A stretch of DNA of 64,000 nt. It comes from Natranaerobius thermophilus JW/NM-WN-LF. GTDB taxonomy: Bacteria > Bacillota > Natranaerobiia > Natranaerobiales > Natranaerobiaceae. Under the pieces are notes generated by a model, which searched no databases, was not told the origin of the DNA, and saw nothing but the letters and a program-made list of their open reading frames with translations. Positions 45,195 to 54,087 of the stretch are shown here, in pieces. The stretch covers positions 2,686,001-2,750,000 of the forward strand of contig NC_010718.1 of NCBI RefSeq assembly GCF_000020005.1. The letters run 5' to 3'. The position numbers were made by a program, and so were the translations under genes. Within the stretch, counting starts at the first letter, position 1. Each line of letters begins with the position of its first letter.

Positions 45195-46241
45195 CTAAGT
45201 TTTCCATAATTCTTCCCAGCCCATATCGCAAAAACAAGGACCCGTTAGTGCTTCTGAAAATTTTATCCCTGGATGACCTGCATTCCATTCAAGGACTTTT
45301 ACTTCACCATAGTTAGTAATAATAGTGTCCCAACCTATTATAGTAAAATGTGGTATTTTAGCATGTAATTCTTCGCATGCTTTCACTGCCTTACTGAAGT
45401 TTGGAATTTTTTTATTATTAAACTCAAATTTTGAATCAGGATGCTCACTATGCCGTTTCCAGTTAGAATCCAATCCATGGCTTCCTAATGTACCTTTGTC
45501 GTCAACTATTGGAATTTTAACTGCATTCTCGCTTTTAACCAGGCGTGAATTCTGCCTCTCTACCCTCAAAAAAGAAGCTCTCGCTTTCATTCTATGGTCA
45601 GTGCCTTTAACAGTAGTAATTCTAATTGTAGCCACTTTTCCTGTTATTATTTTATCGAACCAATCTGCTTGTCTAACTGATTCTTGTATAACGCAATCAC
45701 CAAGATTAGATATATCCAATAAATTAAAGTTATCTTTATCGATCCTTGTCACCCCTTTTCCTTGACTTGTACCATCCTTTTTAAGATAGTATTCTTTTGC
45801 ATATTTAAGAATCTGCTCTTTTACATATTTTACATCAATCAAATTGAAATTCTCATCATACCAAGTGTTATCGATAAAATAAAATTTATCTGGTATCAAG
45901 TTTGTATCAATAATTTTTTTCGATAAAGTCTTTATATTAGCAATCCTGCCAATTTGTTTGTTGATTTTTGGAGCAACTATATATCCAAAATAATTATCAG
46001 GAATCCATCCCTCTAAAAAATTCTCTCTATACGCTGTATACACATATAACCAAGGAGCATACATGTTTGATCCTAAGACTTCCCTTGCATACTCTCTAAT
46101 TTGGGATTTTTGTTTTTTTGATAATTTAAATCCTGTATCCTTCTCTATACATTTTAAAGCCTTTAGAGCTCTTTTCTTATGCTTTCGGTTATAGCCTATA
46201 AATCGTAGTCTTTCATAGACATCTTTAATTAGTTTTTCCAA
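45195..46241 (-). CDS. Sugar-transfer-associated ATP-grasp protein
   Basis: The helical N-terminal part is followed by an ATP-grasp core: YYLKKDGTSQGKGVTRI (~150) as the Lys/Gly loop, DCVIQESVRQADWFDKI (~180), IGWDTIITNYGEVKVLEWNA (~310) for metal binding. Members of this group lie in capsule clusters and are thought to ligate a carboxylate to a sugar or peptide. TTG 46241 follows GGAGG. Confidence 0.7.
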   Translation of the reverse strand: MEKLIKDVYERLRFIGYNRKHKKRALKALKCIEKDTGFKLSKKQKSQIREYAREVLGSNMYAPWLYVYTAYRENFLEGWIPDNYFGYIVAPKINKQIGRIANIKTLSKKIIDTNLIPDKFYFIDNTWYDENFNLIDVKYVKEQILKYAKEYYLKKDGTSQGKGVTRIDKDNFNLLDISNLGDCVIQESVRQADWFDKIITGKVATIRITTVKGTDHRMKARASFLRVERQNSRLVKSENAVKIPIVDDKGTLGSHGLDSNWKRHSEHPDSKFEFNNKKIPNFSKAVKACEELHAKIPHFTIIGWDTIITNYGEVKVLEWNAGHPGIKFSEALTGPCFCDMGWEELWKT

Positions 46242-46327
46242 AATAAAACCTCCATTTCGACATGGTAAAGAGGCAATTCATACAAATCATATGTTAAATC
46301 CCACGTTATAATTTATATAGATCCTTT

Positions 46328-47611
46328 TTAAATACATATGTATCTAAAACCTTGTTCTTGTAAATAAGTAACATCTAAGAAATTTCTGCCATCAATTATA
46401 ATTGCTTGATTCATTTTAATTGAGATGTCCTTCCACTCAATTTCTATAAATTCATTCCATTCTGTAAGCAAAGCCACAGCGTCTACACCTTTTGCTACCT
46501 CTTCAGAAACAGAACAATACACAACATCACCAGGAAGTACTTTTCTAGCATTTTCCATGGCCTTTGGGTCATAAGCTTTAACATTGGCACCAGCCTCCAA
46601 TAGTTTTGGGATAATCTTTAATGCTGGTGACTCTCTTATATCATCGGTGTTTGGTTTGAATGCAAGTCCTAATATCCCTATTGTCTTTCCTTCTAAGTCA
46701 CCTAGTACTTCTTTCAATTTATCAACTACAATCAGCTTTTGTTTTTCATTCACTTCTTCAGCAGCTTTAACTATCTTTAGATTATAATCCACTTCTTCAG
46801 CTTTATTAATTAATGCTTTAGTGTCTTTCGGGAAACAACTACCTCCGTAACCTATACCTGCATTTAAGAATTTATCACTTATTCTATGATCAAGGCCCAT
46901 TCCTTTAGCTACTTCCTCTACATTGGCCCCAACTCGTTCACAAATATTAGCCATTTCGTTAATAAAAGATATCTTAGTAGCTAAGAAAGCATTAGAGGCA
47001 TATTTAATCATCTCAGAGCTTTCTGTAGTAGTCATAACAAATTCAGTATCAAAGTCTTTATATAAGTCCTTGATAGTTTGTCCAGCTTGTTCATCACGGT
47101 AACCTATTACTATTCGATCAGGATTCATTGTATCATATATTGCAGATCCTTCTCTCAGGAATTCAGGGCTGGAAACCACTGAAAAATCTTGATCAGTATT
47201 TTGGGATATACTATCTTCGATTTCTTTGTTGGTTCCCACTGGTACTGTGCTCTTAGTTACTATTATTTTATAATCATTCATTGCTTTAGCTATTGTTTTA
47301 GATGCTTCGTATATAAAAGATAAATCAGCTGAACCATCATCTCTAGATGGTGTTCCTACAGCTATAAATATGATATCTGTATTTTGGACTGCACTTTCTA
47401 AGTTGGTAGTAAACTGCAACCTATCAGCTTTCGTATTTTTATGTATTAGATCTTCCATTCCCGGTTCATATATAGGAGACTTTCCATTTTTTAATGTATT
47501 TATCTTTTCTTCGTCGATGTCAACACATGTGACTTGGTTACCCATATCAGATAGACAAACTCCTGTTGACAAACCCACATACCCTGTACCAATGACAGAT
47601 ATTTTATACAT
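46328..47611 (-). CDS. ugd: UDP-glucose 6-dehydrogenase
   Basis: VIGTGYVGLSTGVCLSDMGN is the NAD site, IKYASNAFLATKISFINE the central helix, and GIGYGGSCFPKDTKALI (~258) contains the catalytic Cys in the GGSCFPKD form typical of UDP-glucose dehydrogenase. It oxidises UDP-glucose, made by the GalU encoded just upstream, to UDP-glucuronate. ATG 47611 follows GAAGGTG. Confidence 0.92.
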   Translation of the reverse strand: MYKISVIGTGYVGLSTGVCLSDMGNQVTCVDIDEEKINTLKNGKSPIYEPGMEDLIHKNTKADRLQFTTNLESAVQNTDIIFIAVGTPSRDDGSADLSFIYEASKTIAKAMNDYKIIVTKSTVPVGTNKEIEDSISQNTDQDFSVVSSPEFLREGSAIYDTMNPDRIVIGYRDEQAGQTIKDLYKDFDTEFVMTTTESSEMIKYASNAFLATKISFINEMANICERVGANVEEVAKGMGLDHRISDKFLNAGIGYGGSCFPKDTKALINKAEEVDYNLKIVKAAEEVNEKQKLIVVDKLKEVLGDLEGKTIGILGLAFKPNTDDIRESPALKIIPKLLEAGANVKAYDPKAMENARKVLPGDVVYCSVSEEVAKGVDAVALLTEWNEFIEIEWKDISIKMNQAIIIDGRNFLDVTYLQEQGFRYICI

Positions 47612-47631
47612 TATACTCACCTTCACTTAAA

Positions 47632-48510
47632 TTATATTTGACCAAACCTAGACTTCAAGTATTCCTTAAATTCATCTTTAACATCTTCTCGCTCCAAGGC
47701 AAATTCTACCGTTGTCTTTAAATATCCTAACAAATCTCCAGCATCATATCTAGTTCCTTTAAAAGGATAGGCGTAGACCTTTTCTACCTTGGCAAGATCA
47801 TTTAAAGCATCAGTCAACTGAATTTCCCCTCCGCTTCCAGGGCCAGTTTTTTCAAGGTAGTCAAAAATTGTAGGACTGATAACATACCTTCCCATAATAG
47901 CTAACCTGGAAGGTGCTTTCTCTACCGGAGGTTTTTCAATTAATTGATTTACCTGATAAGCTCCTTTAGAAACTTCAGCACCGTTTTCTACTATACCATA
48001 ACGGCTTACATCTTGTTCAGGCACTTCCTGTACTCCTATGACACTAGCATCTTCCTGTTCATATAAATCTATCATCTGTTTCAAGCAGGGGGCTCCCCCA
48101 CCATTTCTGACTATGTCATCACCGAGTAAAACACCAAAAGGTTCATTTCCGATGAACTTCTTAGCACAAAGCACTGCATGTCCAAGTCCTAAGGGTTCTT
48201 TCTGTCTTATGTAATGGATATCTATTTCATTAGTCTCTCTTACTTTTTCTAGTAGATCTTGTTTCCCTTTTTCCTCTAAGGTTTCTTCCAACTCTATAGC
48301 TCTATCGAAGTGATCTTCTATGGCACGCTTACCCCTACCAGTGATGATTAATATGTCTTCTACTCCAGATTCCACAGCTTCTTCTATAATATACTGAATT
48401 GTCGGTTTATCTAGTATAGGAAGCATCTCTTTGGGTTGGGCTTTGGTAGCAGGTAAAAACCTAGTTCCGAGACCCGCTGCCGGAATCACCGCTTTTCTTA
48501 CTTTTGTCAT
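47632..48510 (-). CDS. galU: UTP-glucose-1-phosphate uridylyltransferase
   Basis: The N-terminus [20 protein letters not shown] is the nucleotidyltransferase signature; [28 protein letters not shown] and GVLLGDDI are further GalU blocks; length 292 aa is normal. It makes UDP-glucose for Ugd. It is the promoter-proximal gene of the long leftward operon; AAAGGAGG lies 9 nt before the ATG. A terminator-like hairpin precedes it at 48560-48610. Confidence 0.95.
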   Translation of the reverse strand: MTKVRKAVIPAAGLGTRFLPATKAQPKEMLPILDKPTIQYIIEEAVESGVEDILIITGRGKRAIEDHFDRAIELEETLEEKGKQDLLEKVRETNEIDIHYIRQKEPLGLGHAVLCAKKFIGNEPFGVLLGDDIVRNGGGAPCLKQMIDLYEQEDASVIGVQEVPEQDVSRYGIVENGAEVSKGAYQVNQLIEKPPVEKAPSRLAIMGRYVISPTIFDYLEKTGPGSGGEIQLTDALNDLAKVEKVYAYPFKGTRYDAGDLLGYLKTTVEFALEREDVKDEFKEYLKSRFGQI

Positions 48511-48559
48511 TGATCTCGGCCTCCTTTAAAACTGTTGCAAGTGCGCAACATACGTATAT

Positions 48560-48610
48560 AAAAAAGGTTAGCCCTTTTTACACCGCTTCTGATTGTAAAA
48601 GAAGCTAACC
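48560..48610 (-). terminator. Leader terminator (attenuator candidate) upstream of galU
   Basis: On the minus strand GGTTAGC (48610-48604) pairs with GCTAACC (48572-48566), followed at once by six T. It lies about 55 nt before the galU start, inside the presumed leader of a ~20-kb operon, so processive antitermination or attenuation is likely. No antiterminator stem was identified. Confidence 0.6.
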
Positions 48611-48850
48611 ATTTTAATTTCTTACTAAATTATGTCATTAGCAAATATTCGAGGTGGGGTTCCAAAATCCTTCCTGTTTGGGTAATTTTTTCTTAAATTT
48701 ATTTATCCATTATTTTCTAGTTTAACGATATCCAAGGCAGGTTAGGTCAGCTTGAATATTGAATACAATTTTAGTCTCATAAAAACTTTTATTAAAATCC
48801 ATTTATCGGGTTTGTATGTGACTTTACATCCGATAGAGGAGGCCTGTACT

Positions 48851-49102
48851 ATGAAACAACATTTTCATCTAATGAGTTTCTTTGAAGGCTATGTCAGAAA
48901 CTACCGCAGGTTAAATATTCACTGCGAAGCAAACAGATCCTTATTTACACAAAAGGAACTGGATTACTGGGCGCGTTTAGGAGAAATGCTGGGTTTCTTT
49001 CCTTTCGTTGAGGATACTAAACCTAATCTTGTTAATGATGGCAAGTCAAATCCTATGGATCTTTCCTGGTGGAAGTGGGATAAGAGAAAAGATCGTCCTT
49101 AA
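48851..49102 (+). CDS. Small conserved-looking hypothetical protein
   Basis: ATG 48851 follows GAGGAGG at 8 nt. The 83-aa product MKQHFHLMSFFEGYVRNYRR ... ends ..SWWKWDKRKDRP and is aromatic- and Arg-rich. No domain recognised. It points away from galU across a shared intergenic region. Confidence 0.5.
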   Translation: MKQHFHLMSFFEGYVRNYRRLNIHCEANRSLFTQKELDYWARLGEMLGFFPFVEDTKPNLVNDGKSNPMDLSWWKWDKRKDRP

Positions 49103-49125
49103 CGCTCACAAAAAACTTCTTAATG

Positions 49126-49590
49126 TCACAATATATGTATCCTATTTATCAACATTTCCCCTAATTCTGAAGAATATGAAGCTTGATAAAACTCAAAATC
49201 ATCTCTACCATAAAATTTGCATTTATCTTCGATTATCTTTATTATCCTGATTTTATCTTCAATGGAAGTTCTCATCCCGAAAATAATCGCTTCAAGATCC
49301 TCAAAATTATATGTTAATTTTCGGTACTTGGGTTCTTCAAAAGAGTTAAGAGGACTTGCCAAAATCAAACGATGCTCTTTTTCATAATCCCAGTCTTTAA
49401 GTTTAAAAAGGTAGCTTTTTTCGAATTCCTCCCAGTAACGAGTGCGCCATTTTTCTATCTCATTTAGATGATCAGCACATTTGCTTTGTTTCCCTTCTTC
49501 ATCCGTGTACCATTGTTCATTGAGCTGCTTTATTGGGAGTCGTCCAAGGGACCTAAAAAAATCTATGGCAGGAAACTGACTTTCTCGATT
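49126..49590 (-). pseudogene. 5'-truncated DUF2971-like gene
   Basis: One open frame runs from about 49590 to the stop at 49126: ..DHLNEIEKWRTRYWEEFEKS, LFKLKDWDYEKEHRLIL, YRKLTYNFEDLEAIIFGMRT. The W.YE.E.R motif and the following IIFG segment fit the C-terminal half of DUF2971 proteins. The N-terminal half and any start are missing. Confidence 0.5.
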
Positions 49591-49871
49591 AATTTTTCAA
49601 AACCAGAAATTATCTTAACAAATAAATTCGATTAATTGTATTTAAGTACCTCTAAATATTGCAAATTTTGAATATATATAGAATAGAACACCACGTTAGC
49701 AGGAGGTAGGTTAATTCACTCATAAACTCTCTTTGTCGATAGTAAGCAGTTTTATAATTTGCTAAAAAGATTTAGCGCAAACTGCCCAACTTGGGTGGTT
49801 TTTATATAATATGCGTATTTTCGGGAAAGATAAATTACAGAAATCAATGTATAGTATAATATAATAAAAGT

Positions 49872-49935
49872 AATAACGGTGTATAGTTTCGGCTTACACT
49901 TAAGAGGGCTGGATGCGTCTGGCTCTCTTTTTAAT
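49872..49935 (+). ncRNA. Possible small RNA ending in a terminator hairpin
   Basis: TATAATATAAT at about 49854-49864 could be a -10 region. It is followed by GTGTA/TACAC and then AAGAGGGC (49902-49909) pairing with GCTCTCTT (49922-49929), with a T5 tail. Only structure supports it; the -35 is weak. Confidence 0.25.
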
Positions 49936-49982
49936 TGGTTTAGTCAAAGTTGAATGCTTATGCCCATGCCAGGCACACCATC

Positions 49983-50012
49983 AAAAATAGCGCCGAGATC
50001 ATTCGGCGCTTA
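49983..50012 (-). terminator. Terminator of the 60-aa gene
   Basis: AGCGCCGA (49989-49996) and TCGGCGCT (50003-50010) pair perfectly with a 6-nt loop. On minus TATTTTT follows. Confidence 0.75.
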
Positions 50013-50058
50013 AGTTATTATTTATATTAATATTCGAATATTTTAACTTCTAATTCTA

Positions 50059-50241
50059 TTAGTCTTTTGAGCGACGTAATATTTGTTTTAATTTATCTTC
50101 ACCTCGTCTCTCATTTTCAGGTGAAACTAAATCTCTATTTATTTTAATACTTTTAGCAGGATTAGCCATCATTTTCTCAAAAGACTTTACAGTTTTCTTA
50201 CTATTTAATTTAAAATCTTTATTAAAAGATGATGTCGCCAT
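50059..50241 (-). CDS. Small basic protein, antitoxin-like
   Basis: ATG 50241 (MATSSFNKDFKLNSKKTVKS...) follows GGAGGGTTTAAA, giving 60 aa ending LKQILRRSKD. The basic, mostly helical composition and the TSSFNKDF opening recall small antitoxins that precede acetyltransferase toxins, but no toxin gene is adjacent. It could be an orphan. Confidence 0.45.
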   Translation of the reverse strand: MATSSFNKDFKLNSKKTVKSFEKMMANPAKSIKINRDLVSPENERRGEDKLKQILRRSKD

Positions 50242-50374
50242 TTTAAACCCTCCTCTCTCTAAATCCATTAAAACCATATGTCCCTTCTACTAATATATTA
50301 TACCATAGGCATAGGTGATTGAATGATAGGCTTAATAATCACTCGAACGTGTCAGAGAAACTGATAAATTATGA

Positions 50375-50530
50375 TCAGGGTGCTTTAATTCGACTGTTTG
50401 TAGATTGTGGTATAGACCCACGACCTATATCTGAAGAAGTAATCACTTCATAATCCTTTTGAGGTCTATAATTATTAGGAATAGCATTTCTAAAATGGTC
50501 TACCAATTCTTTTGCAAAAGCATCGTAATT
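50375..50530 (-). pseudogene. In-frame coding remnant after the ImmA/IrrE stop
   Basis: Directly after the TAA of the ImmA gene the same frame stays open for 51 codons (NYDAFAKELVDHFRNAIPNN, then YRPQKDYEVITSSDIGRGSI) and ends in TGA at 50375. It has no own start. Either the protease once had a C-terminal extension or a downstream gene was fused or lost its start. Confidence 0.4.
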
Positions 50531-51418
50531 TTAATTATCATCGTTTTCCCCCTCATTGAAAAAAGTTTCAAACTCAATCAAGTCATCTTTCGAAACGTTG
50601 ATCTCATAGCCAAAATTTTCGGGTTTTTTATCAAATAGATTTAATAGATTACTGAGCTGGTCTTCATCAATAATGTTATCTTCAAAATTTCTCAATATAA
50701 TTTCAATGTTATTGGGAGAAGTGCCTTTGCTTTGGGTTAGTGTATTTAATTTAGTAAATACTTCTTTGTTGATGGCAGTACCTATACTACCATATTCTCC
50801 GTTAAAATCTCGTTCATTAATGTGATTATATAAATTATCAAATTGAGTAGTAGAAATGGCCTCTATTTCTTTTAACCTTCTAACAATTGATCTGTATGGA
50901 AGCCACCAAATACAGTGAAGCCTAGCGATAAAACGCAACAGTGTTTTTTGTTTAACTTTACTTAAATCATAGGTTTCAAATTCGTCAACAATAATACTTT
51001 CCAGTTTATCTTCGGGTAATAAGAATTCTGCCGCAAACCTATTGGCATTTATTTCAGTTAAATCGTTTTGTTCTTCAGTTAATCTACTTAGATGAGATCC
51101 TGTTTTAGTTATATAATGATATAGTTCGTGAGCAACAGCAAAAATTTGCTTATCATAATAATCTGCTGTATTTAAACCAATAAAGGATAACTCTTTCCAT
51201 GCGTTTGTTAAATGAATAAGAACTGCTGAAAATGCAGGTTTATCTCCATCGGGTTTAATAGGATACTCCAATAAAGCAATTTCTAGTTTATCGAGTATTG
51301 TAAAAATTTCATTGGCAATAGGAGATTCTTTAGTAAAACCAAGTTCTAATCTCAAGTTATTTGCATAATCCTGTATTTTTTTTATTTCCTCTTTCTTGGG
51401 TTGATCAAAGTTATACAT
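50531..51418 (-). CDS. ImmA/IrrE family metallopeptidase (third locus)
   Basis: The zinc motif is VAHELYHYI (HExxH, ~96) and the later ANRFAAEFLLPE (~130) has the usual third-ligand region. The C-terminal ~120 residues are helical. It overlaps the XRE gene stop by 8 nt and should regulate or be regulated by it. No PIN partner follows; instead the frame reopens after the stop codon. Confidence 0.85.
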   Translation of the reverse strand: MYNFDQPKKEEIKKIQDYANNLRLELGFTKESPIANEIFTILDKLEIALLEYPIKPDGDKPAFSAVLIHLTNAWKELSFIGLNTADYYDKQIFAVAHELYHYITKTGSHLSRLTEEQNDLTEINANRFAAEFLLPEDKLESIIVDEFETYDLSKVKQKTLLRFIARLHCIWWLPYRSIVRRLKEIEAISTTQFDNLYNHINERDFNGEYGSIGTAINKEVFTKLNTLTQSKGTSPNNIEIILRNFEDNIIDEDQLSNLLNLFDKKPENFGYEINVSKDDLIEFETFFNEGENDDN

Positions 51419-51761
51419 TTTTGAACTTACTCCTTAGTACTTTTTGTTGTCTAAGAGAAAGCATCATAGTAATAAGAGTTTCTACCCCTTCAATTTCGTT
51501 TTCTCCTAAGGCTTCTCTTCGCATAGCAGTGAAAGAACTAGTTTCGTCGGATTCAACTAGTAAATCAGTAATTTCAAATTCAAGTGCATCTGCTAATTTC
51601 TCAAGTTGATTAATTGAAGGAATAAAGTCTTGTTTTTCAATTCTTCCTATCATCACTCTATTTATCCCAGTTTGCTCACTTAGTTCTTCCTGAGTCAGAT
51701 TATTTTCATTTCTTTTGAACTTAACAGTTTCAGCTAACTTTTCAGTTGATAGTTTTTTCAT
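51411..51761 (-). CDS. XRE-family helix-turn-helix regulator (third locus)
   Basis: The HTH occupies residues ~5-60 (VKFKRNENNLTQEELSEQTG, then NRVMIGRIEKQDFIPS). ATG 51761 is 9 nt after AAAGGAGG; the in-frame codon at 51779 has no site. It likely binds the CACAAAAG/CTTTTGTG palindrome at 51822-51849, between it and the divergent small gene at 51924. Confidence 0.85.
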   Translation of the reverse strand: MKKLSTEKLAETVKFKRNENNLTQEELSEQTGINRVMIGRIEKQDFIPSINQLEKLADALEFEITDLLVESDETSSFTAMRREALGENEIEGVETLITMMLSLRQQKVLRSKFKNV

Positions 51762-51805
51762 GCTTGGGCCTCCTTTCATTAGATAATATGCCCAACTGTA
51801 AGTTA

Positions 51806-51849
51806 ATGATACTAAAAATTACACAAAAGGTCAATTAATATCTTTTGTG
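51806..51849 (-). promoter_or_regulatory. Promoter and operator of the third XRE-ImmA locus
   Basis: TTGACC (51834-51829) and TATCAT (51811-51806) are spaced 17 nt. The perfect 8-bp inverted repeat CACAAAAG (51822-51829) / CTTTTGTG (51842-51849) straddles the -35 box, as expected for autorepression. Confidence 0.6.
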
Positions 51850-51923
51850 AAGCGGAAATAAGTTTATTATGATATTTATAGTTACATAATTTTTGAAAGA
51901 GGGACAGAAGGAAGGTGAAAAAA

Positions 51924-52064
51924 TTGCTAGAAGAAATAATTAAAAACATGCTTAAAGAAGGATATGGTATACAAGAAATTATTAAAATAACTGGATATTC
52001 TAGAAGCGAAATTAAAGCAATTAATGACAGTTTTGAAACATATTTTTATGTGATAGGGGAATAA
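51924..52064 (+). CDS. 46-aa small protein with HTH-like helix pair
   Basis: TTG 51924 is about 7 nt after AAGGAAGGTG. The product (LEEIIKNMLKEGYGIQEIIK, then ITGYSRSEIKAIND) resembles the two-helix DNA-recognition unit of small resolvase-like HTHs. It diverges from the XRE-ImmA pair across their shared operator, so it may be co-regulated. Confidence 0.45.
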   Translation: MLEEIIKNMLKEGYGIQEIIKITGYSRSEIKAINDSFETYFYVIGE

Positions 52065-52130
52065 TTTATTTGAATAAGAGTAAGAAAATACAATTGAATT
52101 AAATCCAAATAACGTAGATTTGCTGATCTA

Positions 52131-52172
52131 TACAAAAGAGCCGTATATGGATTGTGATACGGCTCTTTTGTA
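52131..52172. terminator. Bidirectional terminator
   Basis: Perfect 16-bp arms TACAAAAGAGCCGTAT (52131-52146) and its complement (52157-52172) with a 10-nt loop. They separate the rightward small gene from the leftward amidase operon. Confidence 0.85.
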
Positions 52173-52183
52173 TTAACACCTTT

Positions 52184-52891
52184 CTATTTTGTTTTTAACT
52201 TTTGTGCCACCCTCTCAATCAAGAAAGCCGCATACTGCCCTTTAATTGTCTCACCCTTTCGGGCATGTTGGTCCCAGTACTCAGGTGAATTGATGATACC
52301 CGCTTCAGTTAGGATCTGGATAGATCTCTTAAGATTATTGGTTTCGGGTTCAACTTCACTTTGGGAGTTTAGCTTTCCAGATGCATCCTCACTGTGTGAA
52401 TTCTGCTTTCTGAGTGCTAATACATCATCTTTAAGCTCATACCACAGGGCCCAGTTGTCCCGGCTCATAGTCCCAGGACAGATCTTTCTGCTGACATCGT
52501 AGTGTCTTACTATCTTGTTATGGGGGATGGTGTACTTTTCTGCCAGGTATGCAGTCAGTTTTATGGTCTGTTCTACTGCTTTGGCATAGTTCCCATCGGA
52601 GTTGATGCATATCTCTATCCCTATGGAATTACTATTGGTAATTCCGTACCGCCCCCTGCCGTCACCGCAGTGCCAGGAGGCGTGATGATCTTCTACCAGC
52701 TGCAAGATCTGGGTATCGTCCACAAAATAATGGGCCGAGGCACTTCTGTTACCGGCATTGAAGTAGTGGTAATGGGCTTTGGCATCGGCGCCCGGCCGGG
52801 AGTTTCCGGTATCGTGGATCACCAGGTACGAAATGGTTTGATTCTGTCTACTGGAGTAGTTGTAGTCTATAAGTTTCTGATTGATCTGCAC
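52184..52891 (-). CDS. N-acetylmuramoyl-L-alanine amidase (Amidase_2)
   Basis: YLVIHDTGN (~25) gives the first Zn His, SAHYFVDD and HASWHCGDGRG the middle region, and VRHYDVSRKICPG (~130) the second His and the Cys/Asp ligand site. Length 235 aa with a helical C-terminal tail. No signal peptide is visible, like many phage-type endolysins. It cleaves the amide between MurNAc and L-Ala. GTG 52891 follows GGGGAAGAG. Gene order after YvrJ matches common DUF1659/DUF2922/YvrJ cassettes. Confidence 0.85.
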   Translation of the reverse strand: MQINQKLIDYNYSSRQNQTISYLVIHDTGNSRPGADAKAHYHYFNAGNRSASAHYFVDDTQILQLVEDHHASWHCGDGRGRYGITNSNSIGIEICINSDGNYAKAVEQTIKLTAYLAEKYTIPHNKIVRHYDVSRKICPGTMSRDNWALWYELKDDVLALRKQNSHSEDASGKLNSQSEVEPETNNLKRSIQILTEAGIINSPEYWDQHARKGETIKGQYAAFLIERVAQKLKTK

Positions 52892-52930
52892 CTCTTCCCC
52901 TCCCTACTATCACCTTATTATCTCTATTCT

Positions 52931-53095
52931 CTATGGTTTTCCCATGAGCTTTCCCCGTTCCAGTTCGATGACCCGGCTTAGCTCTGTAATACTCCCGGTG
53001 AGTTCTGTGAGTTTCGCCTCTACCCGTACCAGGAGATAGATACTGACAGCTATGGGGAAACCGACATTGCCAACTAGGGAAGTAAGCTCTTCCAT
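52931..53095 (-). CDS. YvrJ family protein
   Basis: A 54-aa frame MEELTSLVGNVGFPIAVSIY, LLVRVEAKLTELTGSITELS, ending MGKP. One N-terminal helix with the GFPIAVSxYLLxRxE signature of YvrJ proteins, then a coiled-coil tail; this resembles holin-like or phage-derived small membrane proteins. GGAGTTAACA precedes ATG 53095. It lies between a ComK-like gene and the amidase. Confidence 0.85.
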   Translation of the reverse strand: MEELTSLVGNVGFPIAVSIYLLVRVEAKLTELTGSITELSRVIELERGKLMGKP

Positions 53096-53120
53096 TGTTA
53101 ACTCCCTCCTCTCTTAAAGT

Positions 53121-53654
53121 TTAAAAATCAAAGATGTTTTCATTGAACTCTTTTAGTACTTGGTATCCATGGGTTATATGGGTTATGAGATCTTGATACT
53201 TGGTGAGACTGTTCATGGTATCACCGTTTTTAAAGATAAGGACAGACTTGTTTTTGTCAGCTTCTAAGGGGCGAATGTCTTTAAGATCCTCCGGGTTTAT
53301 CCTGGCCATGGCCCCGTCATCCTTTCCTATGGGCTTACGGTACTTTATTTGAACCATTACATCATTTTCCGTCAGGGGTATGGGAATACCCTGCTTTCTG
53401 TTGATAACCTGGCCGTACTTTTTCACCAGCTCCTCTTGATGATAACCCATATCGCTTATCAGCTTTGCCACAGTACTGCGGTATGACTTTTTGAAAAACG
53501 TTTTTTGACCATTTTTAAATACAACTTTAGTGATGTTTCCGTGGTCTTCCAGGTACTCAGGGACTATGGCCCTGAGATTATGGATAACAATCCTATTAAA
53601 GTAGTACTCCCTGCTGGTTATTAGATCCTCAGTTGAACCGGTCAATTCATCCAA
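53121..53654 (-). CDS. ComK-like protein (downstream copy)
   Basis: The C-terminal part follows the ComK pattern: GIPIPLTENDVMVQIKYRKP, then DGAMARINPEDLKDIRP, then KSVLIFKNGDTMNSLTKYQD. That is the two-strand/helix block that binds DNA in the competence regulator ComK. The N-terminal HNLRAIVPEYLEDHGNITKV is shared with the gene at 54563-55414. A TTG start at 53654 or 53645 is behind GGAGG. Function as a competence activator is inferred from family only. Confidence 0.6.
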   Translation of the reverse strand: MDELTGSTEDLITSREYYFNRIVIHNLRAIVPEYLEDHGNITKVVFKNGQKTFFKKSYRSTVAKLISDMGYHQEELVKKYGQVINRKQGIPIPLTENDVMVQIKYRKPIGKDDGAMARINPEDLKDIRPLEADKNKSVLIFKNGDTMNSLTKYQDLITHITHGYQVLKEFNENIFDF

Positions 53655-53733
53655 GACCTCCTTATCTTTAGTTGAGTTCTGTTAAGTTATATGAAACTAC
53701 CCGGGGCGGTAATCCCCGACCCGGGTTTGTTTC

Positions 53734-53955
53734 CTAATACTCCACTACAGTGTTGACTTCTCTGGTAACTATCCTGGCTGCTGCCTTGCTCTTAAGTTCT
53801 CCACCCGGTGTGACAAAGACTCCTGATGCTAGGATTTCATCCATAACTCCATCTACTTCTTCTTCGGTGATGTCTTCTCTTGGGTCGTAGATTGTCAGGG
53901 TGAAGTTTCCATCATTAGCATTTTTGAATATCATCTGTAGATACTCTCTAACCAC
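53734..53955 (-). CDS. DUF2922 domain protein
   Basis: The 73-aa product matches DUF2922: LQMIFKNANDGNFTLTIYDP, REDITEEEVDGVMDEILASG, and the tail ..KSKAAARIVTREVNTVVEY. GTG 53955 has an ideal GGAGGTGATAACAA before it. Role unknown; almost always encoded next to DUF1659. Confidence 0.9.
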   Translation of the reverse strand: MVREYLQMIFKNANDGNFTLTIYDPREDITEEEVDGVMDEILASGVFVTPGGELKSKAAARIVTREVNTVVEY

Positions 53956-54087
53956 TTGTTATCACCTCCTGCTGTTTCCGGCCCCGGCCGGTTTAGTTTG
54001 TTCTTGAGCTTTCTTATAGTGCCTTGGCTATCTTTGAGCTTGAGTTGAACTTCTTTGAACTCGGGCTAGTCTTTTTTGTAATTAGGA

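Larger units (their letters stand above)
49591..50058. other. Non-coding stretch with three hairpins
   Basis: No gene is supported here. It holds a terminator-like stem at 49778-49803 (11 pairs including G-U, then TTTATAT), a possible short RNA at 49872-49935, and the terminator of the gene at 50059 (49983-50012). Confidence 0.5.
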
